The position numbers and the translations under genes are program-made. A DNA stretch of 17,472 bases from NCBI GenBank assembly GCA_047639415.1, contig JBLINP010000062.1, positions 1 to 17,472 on the forward strand. Direction: 5' to 3'. This document shows positions 1-8,105 of the stretch, in pieces. The stretch is from OFTM34 sp047639415 (lineage in GTDB: Bacteria > Planctomycetota > UBA1135 > GCA-002686595). Under the pieces are notes generated by a model. That model worked only from the letters and a program-made list of their open reading frames with translations, did no database searches and was not told where the DNA came from. The first letter of the stretch is position 1; each line of letters starts with the position of its first letter.

Positions 1-73
1 CCTCCGGCAAACCAGGCCGTTCAGTAAATAGCGTGATGAGCGCTATTTACTGAACGGCCTGGTTTGCCGGAGG
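1..73. repeat. REPIN-like perfect palindrome upstream of kgd
   Basis: The arms 1-33 and 41-73 are perfect reverse complements (33 bp) around the 7-nt loop TGATGAG. The outer end of the right arm continues into GGAGGAAAGTGACTGACGCA (70-89). The same sequence occurs in inverse orientation at 9534-9553. The last 34 nt of this unit (right arm plus flank, about 49-82) align with 9569-9602 with only four differences. The palindrome therefore probably extends left beyond base 1, and the unit belongs to an interspersed two-armed REP (REPIN) family. It lies just upstream of kgd and could form a cruciform or RNA hairpin. What is seen: perfect symmetry and a second family member. What is inferred: REPIN identity and mobilisation by a RAYT. 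Confidence 0.8.
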
Positions 74-104
74 AAAGTGACTGACGCAGTATGTCGCCGG
101 AGGA
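65..104 (+). repeat. Tandem half-copies of the GCCGGAGGAAAG repeat
   Basis: The 12-mer GCCGGAGGAAAG occurs at 65-76 and again at 93-104, immediately before the kgd leader, and a third time at 9588-9599 in the repeat downstream of the cardiolipin synthase gene. The copy at 93-104 lacks the following GTGACTGA, so it is a partial REP remnant. The GGAG tetranucleotide resembles the conserved GTAG/GGAG head of known REP sequences, which is a family-level comparison only. An ATG inside this region (77) is in frame with kgd, but it sits in repeat DNA and is not the preferred start. Confidence 0.55.
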
Positions 105-142
105 AAGCATCGAAATTGGGTGCAGTTAGGTATTGTCCAGTC

Positions 143-3100
143 ATGAGTCTCGACTTTGAAGATGAGTATGGCGTTAACGCTGGCTACGTGCAGGTCCTGT
201 TTGAAGACTGGCGGCGTGATCCAGCGAGCGTCGACGCTGCCTGGCGCAAGCAATTCGAGCACCTGACCGGGAGTCCCCCCTTCAAGCCGGCCGTCGAGAC
301 GTCGCCGACTGAAGCCCCTCAATCGGCCAAGCGGCAAGCGGACTCCACTTCGAAGACGGCAGCCATCGTTGAAGAAGGATCCGAGTTCGAACTCCTGACC
401 GGTGTGGCCGCGCGCATCGTGACGAACATGACGGCCAGTCTCGAGCTGCCCACCGCGACCTCGGCTCGCACGCTCCCGGCCAAAGTACTGAGCGAGAACC
501 GCCGCGTACTGAACGAGCACATGCAATTGCGTGCGCTCGGCAAGGCTTCCTTCACGCACCTGATCGCCTTCGCGCTGGCACGCGCACTGGGCGAGATGCC
601 TCGCATGATCGCCTCGTTCGTCGAGAAGGATGGACGCGGTCACCGGCGACTACCGGATCACGTCAACCTCGGACTGGCGATCGACGTTCCGGGACGAGAC
701 GGTCGCGGCCGAATGCTCGTCGTACCCAGCATCAAGTCTGCCGAGACTCTGAACTTTCGCGAGTTCCACGCGGCCTACGAAGAGATCGTTCGACGTGGGC
801 GCGAGGGCAAGCTCGGTCCGGCGGACTACGGAGGCACCAACGTCACGCTCACCAACCCGGGAGGCTTCGGCACCGAGATGAGTGTGCCGCGACTGATGAA
901 GGGGCAGGGTCTGATCGTGGCCACAGGGTCGATCGCCGTGCCGCCGACGGTCAGGAGTGCTTCGGCTGCCTCGCTGGCCGAGCTCGCCATCGGTCCTGTT
1001 ATGACGGTGACCTCGACTTATGACCATCGCGTGATTCAAGGCGCGGAGTCGGGGCTCTTCCTCAAGCTGGTTGAAGAGCTGCTCGAGGGAGAGCACGGTT
1101 TCTACGAGGAGATCTACCGCGCCATGCGACTGCCGTGGACTCCCTACGTGGCCGCACACGACACGCATTCCGTAACAACCGATGCGCGCGAGGAGAGCGA
1201 CAAGCAGACGCGCGTTTGGGAACTAATCAACGCCTACCGCGTGCGTGGCTGTCGCCTGGCCGACCTCGATCCGCTCGAGTACAAGCCCGACCTACTCGAC
1301 TCGCTAGATCCCTCCAAGCACGGCTTCACGATCTGGGATCTCGATCGCACCTTCAATGCTGGCGGAATGCTTGGCAAGCAGGAGATGACGCTGCGCGAGA
1401 TCCTCGAAGTGCTGCGACGCTCTTATTGCCGACGTTGGACCGTCGAGTACATGCACATCGCCGATCGCGAGCCCAAGTGGTGGATTCGTGAGCGAATTGA
1501 GAATCCCGAGTACTTCTACAAGTTCTCGCGCGAACGCATCATCGAACTCGTCGAGCTGCTTTTTCACGCGGAAAATTTCGAGCACTTCCTGCACACGCAA
1601 TACGTCGGCAACAAGCGCTTTTCGCTCGAAGGCGCCGACACGCTGATACCCGCCCTGGCCGAGGCGATCGAGAACGCCGCCGATCAGGGAGTCGAAAGCG
1701 TCGTGATCGGCATGGCGCACCGCGGGCGACTCAACGTGCTGGCCAACATTCTCGAGAAGCCCTACGAGCAGATCTTCCGCGAGTTCCAGGGCGTGTTGCT
1801 GCCGCTCTCGAGCGAGGGTTCTGGCGACGTGAAGTATCACTTGGGTCAGCGCGGCACGTACCAGACGCGCTCCGGCAAATCCGTCGAGGTCTTCCTGTCC
1901 CCGAACCCGAGCCACCTCGAAGCCGTGGATCCGGTGGTGTGCGGAATGACGCGCGCTTATCAGGACGCTCTGCACGATGAGAAACGCGGCAAGGTGCTCG
2001 CGATATTGATTCACGGAGACGCAGCCTTCTCCGGGCAAGGCGTCGTGGCCGAGACCTTCAACATGTCGCGGCTGCCTGCCACGCGCAACGGCGGCACGCT
2101 GCACATCGTCGTCAACAACCAGATCGGTTTCACCGCCAGCCCGCGCGACCTGCGCTCGACCTACTACTGCACGGACTTCGCCAAAGGCGTTCAGGTTCCA
2201 ATTCTGCACGCCAATGGCGACTATCCCGAGTCGGTACTTCGCGCGGTGCGACTTGCGGTCGACTACCAGCACACCTTTGGCGAGGACGTGGTGGTGGACA
2301 TGGTTTGCTACCGGCGCTGGGGTCACAACGAAGGCGACGAGCCTGCTTACACCCAACCGGTGCTGTACTCGAAGATTCGCAAGCATCCGACAGTCTGTCA
2401 GAACTACACCAATCTTTTGCTGCGACGCGGCGACCTGGAGCAATCCGAGATCGACGAGATCGAGCAGCGCTTCGACGCCGAATTGAACCAAGCGCTCATC
2501 CGCACGAAGAACGAGCTACCGGTTGAGGTTCCGCCGGAGGACATCATCGACCTCGACGACGATGAGCCCACGGACTTCGTCACCCAAGCGTCGCCGACAA
2601 CGGGGCTTTCCGCCGACCAACTGGTCGAGATCGTAGACGCGACGAATCTCATGCCCGAGGGGCACGTCGTCCACCCGAACCTTTTGCGCCAGTTGCGCCG
2701 ACGCGAAACGATGGTGCGTGGCGAGCTGGCGGTCGATTGGGGTTGCGCTGAGGCGCTGGCCTTCGGCAGCCTGCTCCAGGAGTCCGTCTCGATCCGCTTG
2801 GCCGGACAAGACTCGGGCCGCGGCACCTTCAGCCACCGCCATGCCGTTATCCGCGACCAAGTCACCGAGTACGACCACGTTCCGCTGCGCGGGCTCGCCA
2901 CAGGCGGCGCCGAGTTCAACGCCTGGGATTCGTTGCTCTCCGAAGAAGCAGCGCTGGCTTTCGAGTACGGCTACTCGCTCGCACGTCCCGACGTGCTCGT
3001 CTTGTGGGAAGCGCAGTTCGGCGACTTCGTCAACGGCGCGCAAATCGCAATTGACCAGTTCATCTCGGCCGGCGAGGCCAAGTGGAAGGTAAAGAGTGGC

Positions 3101-3739
3101 GTGACCATGCTGCTGCCGCACGGCTTCGACGGAATGGGACCCGAGCACTCCAGCGCAAGACCCGAACGCTTCCTCGCACTGTGTTCCGGCGGAAACATGA
3201 CTGTCGCCAACTGCTCGACATCGGTGCAGTATTTCCACCTGCTCCGTCGCCAGGGCTTGGCATCGGACAAGCGTCCGCTGATCATCTTCACGCCCAAGTC
3301 ACTCCTGCGCGACAAACGCGCCGCAAGTGCGGTCGGTGACTTTACGAGCGGTGGCTTTCAAGAACTGCTCCCGGACCCGAAGCCGTCCAAAAATGCGAAG
3401 CGCTTGATCCTCTGCACCGGCAAGGTCTTCTACGACCTCGAGGCCTACCGCGCGGAACACAACCGAGACGACGTCGAGCTCCTGCGCGTCGAACAAATGT
3501 ATCCGCTGCCCTGGTCCGCTCTCGCTGAACGTTTCTCGCAGAGCCCCGACGCCGAACTGATCTGGTGTCAGGAAGAACCCCGCAACATGGGAGCCTGGCC
3601 GTTCATGCTGCAACGTTTTGCCGACCAGGGAGTCAAGCTCCGTTACGCCGGGCGCCCCGATGCCCCTAGCCCTGCAACAGGCTCCTATCACCGACACCAA
3701 GCCGAACAGTTGCACTTGGTACGGCGAGCCTTCGAGTAA
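143..3739 (+). CDS. kgd: Multifunctional 2-oxoglutarate dehydrogenase (fused E2 succinyltransferase and E1 components, KGD type)
   Basis: This protein carries out the ThDP-dependent decarboxylation of 2-oxoglutarate and transfer towards succinyl-CoA in the TCA cycle, in the cytoplasm. From Met143 it has 1198 residues. The N-terminal motif (GVNAGYVQVLFEDWRRDP) is the OGDH E1 signature. A Pro/Ser/Thr-rich linker (about 42-95) follows. Next is an E2 acyltransferase catalytic domain (about 100-330) ending in TYDHRVIQGAESG, with His295 as the catalytic His. The E1 domain follows (about 370-1198), with a ThDP motif from G625-D626 to N658-N659 and the EAQFGDFVNGAQ transketolase segment. There is no lipoyl domain, as in mycobacterial Kgd (about 1230 residues), which borrows lipoyl groups from another E2. 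The start at 143 is preferred over the in-frame ATG at 77 because the family homology begins there. No strong Shine-Dalgarno is visible. The gene ends just before a hairpin and converges with the polyferredoxin gene. Confidence 0.95.
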   Translation: MSLDFEDEYGVNAGYVQVLFEDWRRDPASVDAAWRKQFEHLTGSPPFKPAVETSPTEAPQSAKRQADSTSKTAAIVEEGSEFELLTGVAARIVTNMTASLELPTATSARTLPAKVLSENRRVLNEHMQLRALGKASFTHLIAFALARALGEMPRMIASFVEKDGRGHRRLPDHVNLGLAIDVPGRDGRGRMLVVPSIKSAETLNFREFHAAYEEIVRRGREGKLGPADYGGTNVTLTNPGGFGTEMSVPRLMKGQGLIVATGSIAVPPTVRSASAASLAELAIGPVMTVTSTYDHRVIQGAESGLFLKLVEELLEGEHGFYEEIYRAMRLPWTPYVAAHDTHSVTTDAREESDKQTRVWELINAYRVRGCRLADLDPLEYKPDLLDSLDPSKHGFTIWDLDRTFNAGGMLGKQEMTLREILEVLRRSYCRRWTVEYMHIADREPKWWIRERIENPEYFYKFSRERIIELVELLFHAENFEHFLHTQYVGNKRFSLEGADTLIPALAEAIENAADQGVESVVIGMAHRGRLNVLANILEKPYEQIFREFQGVLLPLSSEGSGDVKYHLGQRGTYQTRSGKSVEVFLSPNPSHLEAVDPVVCGMTRAYQDALHDEKRGKVLAILIHGDAAFSGQGVVAETFNMSRLPATRNGGTLHIVVNNQIGFTASPRDLRSTYYCTDFAKGVQVPILHANGDYPESVLRAVRLAVDYQHTFGEDVVVDMVCYRRWGHNEGDEPAYTQPVLYSKIRKHPTVCQNYTNLLLRRGDLEQSEIDEIEQRFDAELNQALIRTKNELPVEVPPEDIIDLDDDEPTDFVTQASPTTGLSADQLVEIVDATNLMPEGHVVHPNLLRQLRRRETMVRGELAVDWGCAEALAFGSLLQESVSIRLAGQDSGRGTFSHRHAVIRDQVTEYDHVPLRGLATGGAEFNAWDSLLSEEAALAFEYGYSLARPDVLVLWEAQFGDFVNGAQIAIDQFISAGEAKWKVKSGVTMLLPHGFDGMGPEHSSARPERFLALCSGGNMTVANCSTSVQYFHLLRRQGLASDKRPLIIFTPKSLLRDKRAASAVGDFTSGGFQELLPDPKPSKNAKRLILCTGKVFYDLEAYRAEHNRDDVELLRVEQMYPLPWSALAERFSQSPDAELIWCQEEPRNMGAWPFMLQRFADQGVKLRYAGRPDAPSPATGSYHRHQAEQLHLVRRAFE

Positions 3740-3764
3740 GACATACAGTGCCGTCTGTGAGAAG
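3739..3764 (+). repeat. 26-nt interspersed 3'-end repeat, copy 1
   Basis: These 26 bases start at the last base of the kgd stop codon and recur exactly, in inverse orientation, at 7271-7296, just after the stop of the endonuclease-family gene. Both copies lie in the same orientation relative to the gene they follow. Here the segment forms the left arm of a hairpin with 3767-3783. Confidence 0.8.
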
Positions 3765-3783
3765 CCTTCTCACAGGCGGCACT
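3747..3783. terminator. Hairpin between convergent kgd and polyferredoxin genes
   Basis: A 17-bp stem (3747-3763 with 3767-3783) closes a 3-nt loop, GCC. The only imperfection is one G-U pair. It lies 8 nt after the kgd stop and 32 nt beyond the stop of the convergent polyferredoxin gene, so it could stop transcription from both sides. There is no U-tract directly after it on the plus strand, so factor-independent termination is uncertain. RNA 3'-end protection is an alternative role. Confidence 0.55.
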
Positions 3784-3814
3784 TGTGGTCAATCGGCCGA
3801 GCAAAAAGCGGCCG

Positions 3815-5302
3815 CTATGTATCTTGGGAAACCGGGGGCGACTCCGCGTCGGTCGGACAACTGTTCCAGGGTTCGTAGCCGTAGATCGACGGGCTCTGGA
3901 GCGATTCGATCAGCGCCTTCAAAGGTTGGTCCGCGTTCTCGAACCGGTCGCCGGGCAAGCCGTTCTCCAATTTGAGAACGCCGCGCGGACAGACCGCAGC
4001 GCACACTCCACAACCGACGCAGGACGCACGCACGATGTTCTCGCCGCGCTGAGCGTAGGCGCGCACGTCGATGCCCATTTCGCAGTAGGTAGAACAATTC
4101 CCACAGGACATGCACTGCCCACCGTTGGTGGTGATGCGGAAGCGGGAAAACACGCGCTGGATCAAGCCCAGGATGGCCGCCTGCGGGCACCCGAATCGAC
4201 ACCAGACGCGGTTGCCGAGCAGCGGATAGAAACCGACGCCCACGACGCCGGAGAACACTGCGCCAATGTAGAAGCCGTACCACTCTTTGAGCGAGCCCGA
4301 GAAGCTACCGAACCAATTCCAATTGGAGGTGCCCCAGACAGCAACCGTCATCACGAGCACGAGGACCAGAACGGAGTGGATCAGATAACGCTCGATTTTC
4401 CAGGAGCGAGTCGACTTGGAGGAGAGCTGGCGGAAGGGGTCGCCCAGCGTTTCCGCGAGCCCGCCGCAGCCGCAGATCCACGAGCAGTACCAGCGCTTGC
4501 CGAAGTAGTAAGTCAGCACCGGCGTCGCGACGAACGTCAGAGCGAGCGCCCAGACCAGCAGGAACATGCCGACCCCGCCCGCTCCCAGGAAGTAGTCCAC
4601 GTAGCTGGGAGTCAGGTAGTCCTGCTTCAACGGGAAGATGCCGTTGAACTCCATGTACGGCTTCTGAAACTTCACCAGCAGGTTGGGCAGGATCCAGGCC
4701 AGCAAGCCCTGCGCAAACGTCACCGAGAGCGTGCGCACCTGGTGATAGCGGTTGTGGCGATACTTCATCCACATGCGTACGCCGAACACGGCGATCGCGA
4801 AGGTGTAGATGACGCCGTACAGGAACCAGCGCGAAGCCGGGGCGCCGGTCATGAGTATCGCCAACGGATCGACGACACGCACCAAGCCTGTCGGTGCCTC
4901 GCCCGGTACTTCTCCCAACAGATGCGGATACCAGTAGATCACGACATAGAAGGCGGTCATCGCGATGCCCGCGATCCAGCCGAGTCCGCCGCGCGCCGTC
5001 AGAGAGTGAAACCAGGTCCCGTCGTGCTTGATGCCCTCGCTCGTGCCGCTGTGCTGAAATCGGAAAGTCAGCGCAGTGCCGACCGCGATCAAGCCCATCG
5101 AGCTCAATAAACCGATCCAGGTTCCGGCCAGCGGTCCATCTGCCCATTGCAGGATCAGCGAGAGTATGCCGAGTCCGACGAGGGCCAGAGAGCCCTTTTC
5201 GCCCGGCGACAACCCGGCCGGCGCGATGTCCACCGGTGTTACCGGCTCGCCGAAACCAATCGCCTCTTCGTCGAAATCGTAATCGAGAGTTTGTTGTTCC
5301 AT
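3815..5302 (-). CDS. Membrane-bound polyferredoxin (NapH/NosR-type 4Fe-4S protein)
   Basis: This 495-residue protein has several hydrophobic membrane segments (for example around residues 40-80, 110-130, 160-180 and 245-265). Three groups of cysteines follow. The motif C273-C277-C279 (YCSWICGCGG) and the pair C368/C372 (CRFGCP) resemble the CxxxCP elements of NapH, NosR and CcoG proteins. Two classical 4Fe-4S motifs follow at C397/C400/C403/C407 and C428/C431/C434/C438P. The likely role is moving electrons between a quinone or soluble donor and an unknown acceptor at the cytoplasmic membrane. Its ATG shares one base with the stop of the upstream FAD oxidoreductase gene (TGATG at 5304-5300), so the two are translationally coupled and probably work together. 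An upstream in-frame extension to 5449 would lie inside that gene and has an Arg-rich, non-homologous look, so it was rejected. The exact subfamily and substrate are unknown. Confidence 0.8.
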   Translation of the reverse strand: MEQQTLDYDFDEEAIGFGEPVTPVDIAPAGLSPGEKGSLALVGLGILSLILQWADGPLAGTWIGLLSSMGLIAVGTALTFRFQHSGTSEGIKHDGTWFHSLTARGGLGWIAGIAMTAFYVVIYWYPHLLGEVPGEAPTGLVRVVDPLAILMTGAPASRWFLYGVIYTFAIAVFGVRMWMKYRHNRYHQVRTLSVTFAQGLLAWILPNLLVKFQKPYMEFNGIFPLKQDYLTPSYVDYFLGAGGVGMFLLVWALALTFVATPVLTYYFGKRWYCSWICGCGGLAETLGDPFRQLSSKSTRSWKIERYLIHSVLVLVLVMTVAVWGTSNWNWFGSFSGSLKEWYGFYIGAVFSGVVGVGFYPLLGNRVWCRFGCPQAAILGLIQRVFSRFRITTNGGQCMSCGNCSTYCEMGIDVRAYAQRGENIVRASCVGCGVCAAVCPRGVLKLENGLPGDRFENADQPLKALIESLQSPSIYGYEPWNSCPTDAESPPVSQDT

Positions 5303-6573
5303 CAGACAGTCACTCGCAGGGCTCGGCGGATTTCGGATTCGTGGCGTTTGTAGAGTTCGGGTTCGAAGTAAGCCTCTTCGAGTCGATCGAGCACATGCTC
5401 GACCGAAACCTGGTCGCGTAACCAGCGCTCGCAAACTTCGTGGCGCCAACGCAAACCCATCGTGTTGAGTCCAATCACGCCCGCGTCGGTGTGAACAATT
5501 CGTAGCGCGTGCTTTCCGTTGGGATGCTCCCAGTACAGGTTCTGCTCGCCCGGCACTTTGCGATGCACCAATCCATAGGTGTGATACTCGAGGTCGAGGA
5601 ACTTCGCCGAATTGAACCAGATTCCCGCGTCGTACTTTCCGACCTTCTCGCCCGCCATGCTGCGCGCCGCGAACTCGCCCTGCATCTTGCCCGTGTACCA
5701 GACTTGCTGAATCGTGTTGCGCTCTTCACCTTCCGCGCGAATCTCCGCGCAGTCGCCGGCCGCATAGACATCTTTTGCGCTGGTCTGTAGCTGCGAGTTC
5801 ACCAAAATGCCGCGGCCGGTTTCGATGTTACTACCCGCCGTGACGGCGATATTCGGCGAAACGCCAGCGGTCAGGCCGACCAATTGGCACTCCATCTCGG
5901 CGCCCGCCTTGGTTTTGATTCCGCGGCAACGTCCCTTGCCGTCGTCGAGAATTTCGTCCAATTCCGTGTTGAGCAGCAATTCGATTCCGTGCGCTCGAAT
6001 CTCGCGATTGATCATGTCGGACTCTTCGTTCGGCAAAATCCCGTTCCAGTACGACTTCTCACGCACGAGAAAGCTCACGTGAATGCCGCGCGAGTGCAGC
6101 ATCTCCGCCAATTCGATGCCGATCAGCCCGCCGCCGACGATCACCGCTTTACGCGTGCGCTCGGCAGTCTCGTACAGCCGCTTCAAATCAAGCAAATCCC
6201 ACAGACCTTGAACCCCACTTAAGTCCTGGCCGGGCCAACCAAACTTGTTGGGTTTCGAGCCAGTCGCGATCAAGAGTTGGTCGTACTTGATCGGAGCCTG
6301 GCCATGAAGCTCGAGTTGTTTCGCGTCGGTGTCGATCTTCGTGACCCAGGCGCGCACCAGAGTCAGCCGCTGCTCGGCCCAATACGAGTCCTCAAAGGGC
6401 TTCGTGTCCTCATAGCGCATGTGCCCCATGAAGATGTACATCAGCGCGGGGCGCGAGTAGTGGTACTTCGACTCCCCCGAAACGATCGTAATCTTCCAAT
6501 TCGGATGCAACTTCCGCAATCGAAGCGCAGCGCTAACGCCAGTGACACCGTTCCCCAAAATTACTGCGTGCAT
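5302..6573 (-). CDS. NAD(P)/FAD-dependent oxidoreductase, partner of the polyferredoxin
   Basis: This 423-residue pyridine nucleotide-disulfide-type flavoprotein resembles ferredoxin or rubredoxin reductases and the flavin part of nitrite reductase NirB. The N-terminal FAD Rossmann motif is GNGVTGVSAALRLRK (about 7-21). A second nucleotide-binding motif, GGGLIGIELAEML (about 147-159), is for NAD(P)H. The DVYAAGDCAE motif late in the protein contacts FAD. The C-terminal 120 residues have no obvious cysteines for a redox disulfide, so electrons probably pass to the coupled polyferredoxin. It is the first gene of a two-gene operon, and no clear Shine-Dalgarno was found before its ATG. The acceptor and pathway are not visible. 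Candidates include quinone, ferredoxin or a nitrogen-oxide process, but the last is only suggested by the distant NO genes in the window. Confidence 0.85.
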   Translation of the reverse strand: MHAVILGNGVTGVSAALRLRKLHPNWKITIVSGESKYHYSRPALMYIFMGHMRYEDTKPFEDSYWAEQRLTLVRAWVTKIDTDAKQLELHGQAPIKYDQLLIATGSKPNKFGWPGQDLSGVQGLWDLLDLKRLYETAERTRKAVIVGGGLIGIELAEMLHSRGIHVSFLVREKSYWNGILPNEESDMINREIRAHGIELLLNTELDEILDDGKGRCRGIKTKAGAEMECQLVGLTAGVSPNIAVTAGSNIETGRGILVNSQLQTSAKDVYAAGDCAEIRAEGEERNTIQQVWYTGKMQGEFAARSMAGEKVGKYDAGIWFNSAKFLDLEYHTYGLVHRKVPGEQNLYWEHPNGKHALRIVHTDAGVIGLNTMGLRWRHEVCERWLRDQVSVEHVLDRLEEAYFEPELYKRHESEIRRALRVTV

Positions 6574-6952
6574 GAATTCGTTGGCCGTGTTGATGAAGGA
6601 GCGAAGGCTCTACGACGAGAAGCACGAAGCCTACGCCGATTTTGCCTGGACGTGACCGACATTCAGAGGCGGAAATGATGGGTGTGGCCGGTTTCCGCCA
6701 GGTGGGGCGGTTCTGACGTAGTCGTCCGATGGGTTGAACCACGGTTTGGTTCGGAATGTTGGTCAATCCGGAAATTCACCAACCGAGCGCGCGCGGACGG
6801 TCAATCGCCGCGTGGTGATCCCCCTCAACCATTCCCTTCCGCAGCGCGACTTCTGAGCCTGTGAAGCTGCATTCGCAGATAGGCGGCCTATATAAATTTG
6901 CCGACCTCGCGCGGTACCACAGGCGGAGCCAATGATCAGTTGCGCTGGGCTT
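6574..6952. other. Intergenic region, no supported gene
   Basis: About 380 bases upstream of the FAD oxidoreductase gene. The small open frames here have low-complexity or Arg-rich translations and no family signature. The promoter of the flavoprotein operon should lie here (minus strand), but I could not pick convincing -35/-10 boxes. There is no tRNA, CRISPR or strong inverted repeat. Confidence 0.5.
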
Positions 6953-7259
6953 TTATTCTGTGTACCGCACTCGTCGAAGTTCATAGGCCAACTCGAATCG
7001 TTCACCCGAACGAATGTTCCCGATCAAGCGCTGAACCAGAACGGCATCAAACTTCGATAAGCCTTTTTGCTCCGCAGTTCCATCCCAATCACTAAGCAAC
7101 AAGCCACGTCGTCTTCCGGCAAGCTTGCACGCGTCGAGCAACACTCGCGCAAGCGGGTCGAAACTCGCGGCGGGCAGGTTGCTTTCGTTGATCGTGCTCG
7201 CCACTCCAATTCGCCAAGCTTGCTCGTTCGAACCCTCGCGCAGTTCATCGGTGAGCTTG
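6953..7259 (-). pseudogene. Possible C-terminal gene remnant, unknown family
   Basis: On the minus strand an open frame runs from just after a stop (about 7260) to the stop at 6953. It encodes about 100 residues with ordinary protein-like composition, beginning VKLTDELREGSNEQAWRIG and including ARVLLDACKLAG and KFDAVLVQRLIGNI. It has no ATG near its start (only an internal GTG at 7204), and it begins directly beside the terminator and repeat at 7264-7311. This looks like the tail of a gene cut off at the repeat, or a small protein starting at GTG. No family is recognised, and chance cannot be excluded. Confidence 0.3.
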
Positions 7260-7263
7260 ACCT

Positions 7264-7311
7264 AAAAAGCCTTCTCACAGACGGCACTGTATGTCTGTCT
7301 CGGAAGGGCTT
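7264..7311 (-). terminator. Intrinsic terminator of the endonuclease-family gene
   Basis: Reading the minus strand from the stop codon, AAGCC...ACAGAC pairs with GTCTGT...GGCTT (imperfect stem with a small bulge, loop ATACAGTGCC), followed at once by TTTTT (7268-7264). This is a hairpin plus U-tract. The 3' half and loop are the 26-nt repeat shared with the kgd 3' end. Confidence 0.65.
7271..7296 (-). repeat. 26-nt interspersed 3'-end repeat, copy 2
   Basis: This is an exact inverse copy of 3739-3764. Here the segment GTCTGTGAGAAG is the right arm of a terminator pairing with upstream sequence, whereas at kgd the same segment is a left arm pairing with downstream sequence. Confidence 0.8.
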
Positions 7312-8059
7312 ACGACCGTTTTCTTTTATGCTTGAGTTCGAGGTCCGCGATTAGCGGCAAATGGTCCGACGCTATCCGCGCGAGTTCGAAGCGCGAGCGC
7401 GCGACCTGCTCCAGTAGGAGATCGCCGCGCACGTAAATCGCGTCGAGCGCGCGCATCGGTACGATGGCGGGGAAGGTGCGCAGCGAGGGCTTGTGACCGA
7501 CGAAGTCCGACGGCTCGAGATAGCGACCGAGTGTTCCCCATAGGTCGTTAAGGTCTCCGCCGACGACGATCGGCGTGTGCGGATTGAGTCGAGCGAAGGG
7601 GTGACTTGCGAGGAACTTTTTCAACTGCAGCTTGCGTTCGATTCCCGAAAGCCCGAGATGCATGTTGAACAGGTGCAGACTGCGCGTTCGGCCTTGGCTC
7701 GTCCGGATCCTGCAGCGCGCATGCAGCACGCTGCGCGCCTTTTTGGGCGGGATCGTGACCATTACGTTCTCGACCGCGTACAGCGGGAAACGGCTCAAGA
7801 TTCCGTTGCCGTACTCTCCGCCGTTGCCACGCTTCCTCACGTTCACAGCGTACGCTCGGTGCCGATACCCGAGCAGGTCGCCCAGCACCTCGATCTGATC
7901 GTCGTCCCGGAACCGCGACGACGCTCGCGCAACCTCCTGGAGCAGCACGATATCCGGCTGGTGGTGTGCGATGACGCCCGCGATGCGCTCCGGGGCGTAG
8001 CGGCGGTCGACGCCGCCGACGCACTTGTGGATGTTATAGGAGAGGACGCGCAGGCGCAT
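7310..8059 (-). CDS. Endonuclease/exonuclease/phosphatase (EEP) family protein, YbhP-like
   Basis: This 249-residue metal-dependent hydrolase has the full EEP signature: Asn9 in SYNIHKC, Glu42 in LLQEV, His134 in FNMHLG, Asp169 and Asn171 in GGDLNDLWG, and the terminal Asp232-His233 in ASDHLPL. The family includes nucleases and phospholipid or inositol phosphatases, so the substrate is open. The gene is divergent from a cardiolipin synthase with only 46 bp between starts. In E. coli the EEP gene ybhP sits beside the cardiolipin synthase gene clsB, so a membrane-lipid link is plausible. The start at 8059 was chosen because homology begins at MRLRVLSYNIHKC. The upstream in-frame extension would run into the divergent gene. 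No signal peptide is seen. A repeat-containing terminator follows directly. Confidence 0.85.
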   Translation of the reverse strand: MRLRVLSYNIHKCVGGVDRRYAPERIAGVIAHHQPDIVLLQEVARASSRFRDDDQIEVLGDLLGYRHRAYAVNVRKRGNGGEYGNGILSRFPLYAVENVMVTIPPKKARSVLHARCRIRTSQGRTRSLHLFNMHLGLSGIERKLQLKKFLASHPFARLNPHTPIVVGGDLNDLWGTLGRYLEPSDFVGHKPSLRTFPAIVPMRALDAIYVRGDLLLEQVARSRFELARIASDHLPLIADLELKHKRKRS

Positions 8060-8105
8060 GGAAGGCAGGGGCCGGGCGCAGTACAGTAGCGCCCGAGGAG
8101 CGTTC

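Noticed and set aside
77..142. Upstream ATG for kgd at base 77
   Set aside because: It lies in the repeat GTGACTGACGCAG, and the extra 22 residues (Cys/Arg/Lys-rich) do not resemble OGDH proteins. The family N-terminus starts at 143.
1304..2491. 395-codon open frame on the minus strand inside kgd
   Set aside because: It is antisense to a clear enzyme and its translation shows no family features. This is an effect of codon bias at moderately high GC.
3785..5110. 441-codon open frame on the plus strand
   Set aside because: Antisense to the polyferredoxin gene, whose cysteine motifs prove the minus-strand frame.
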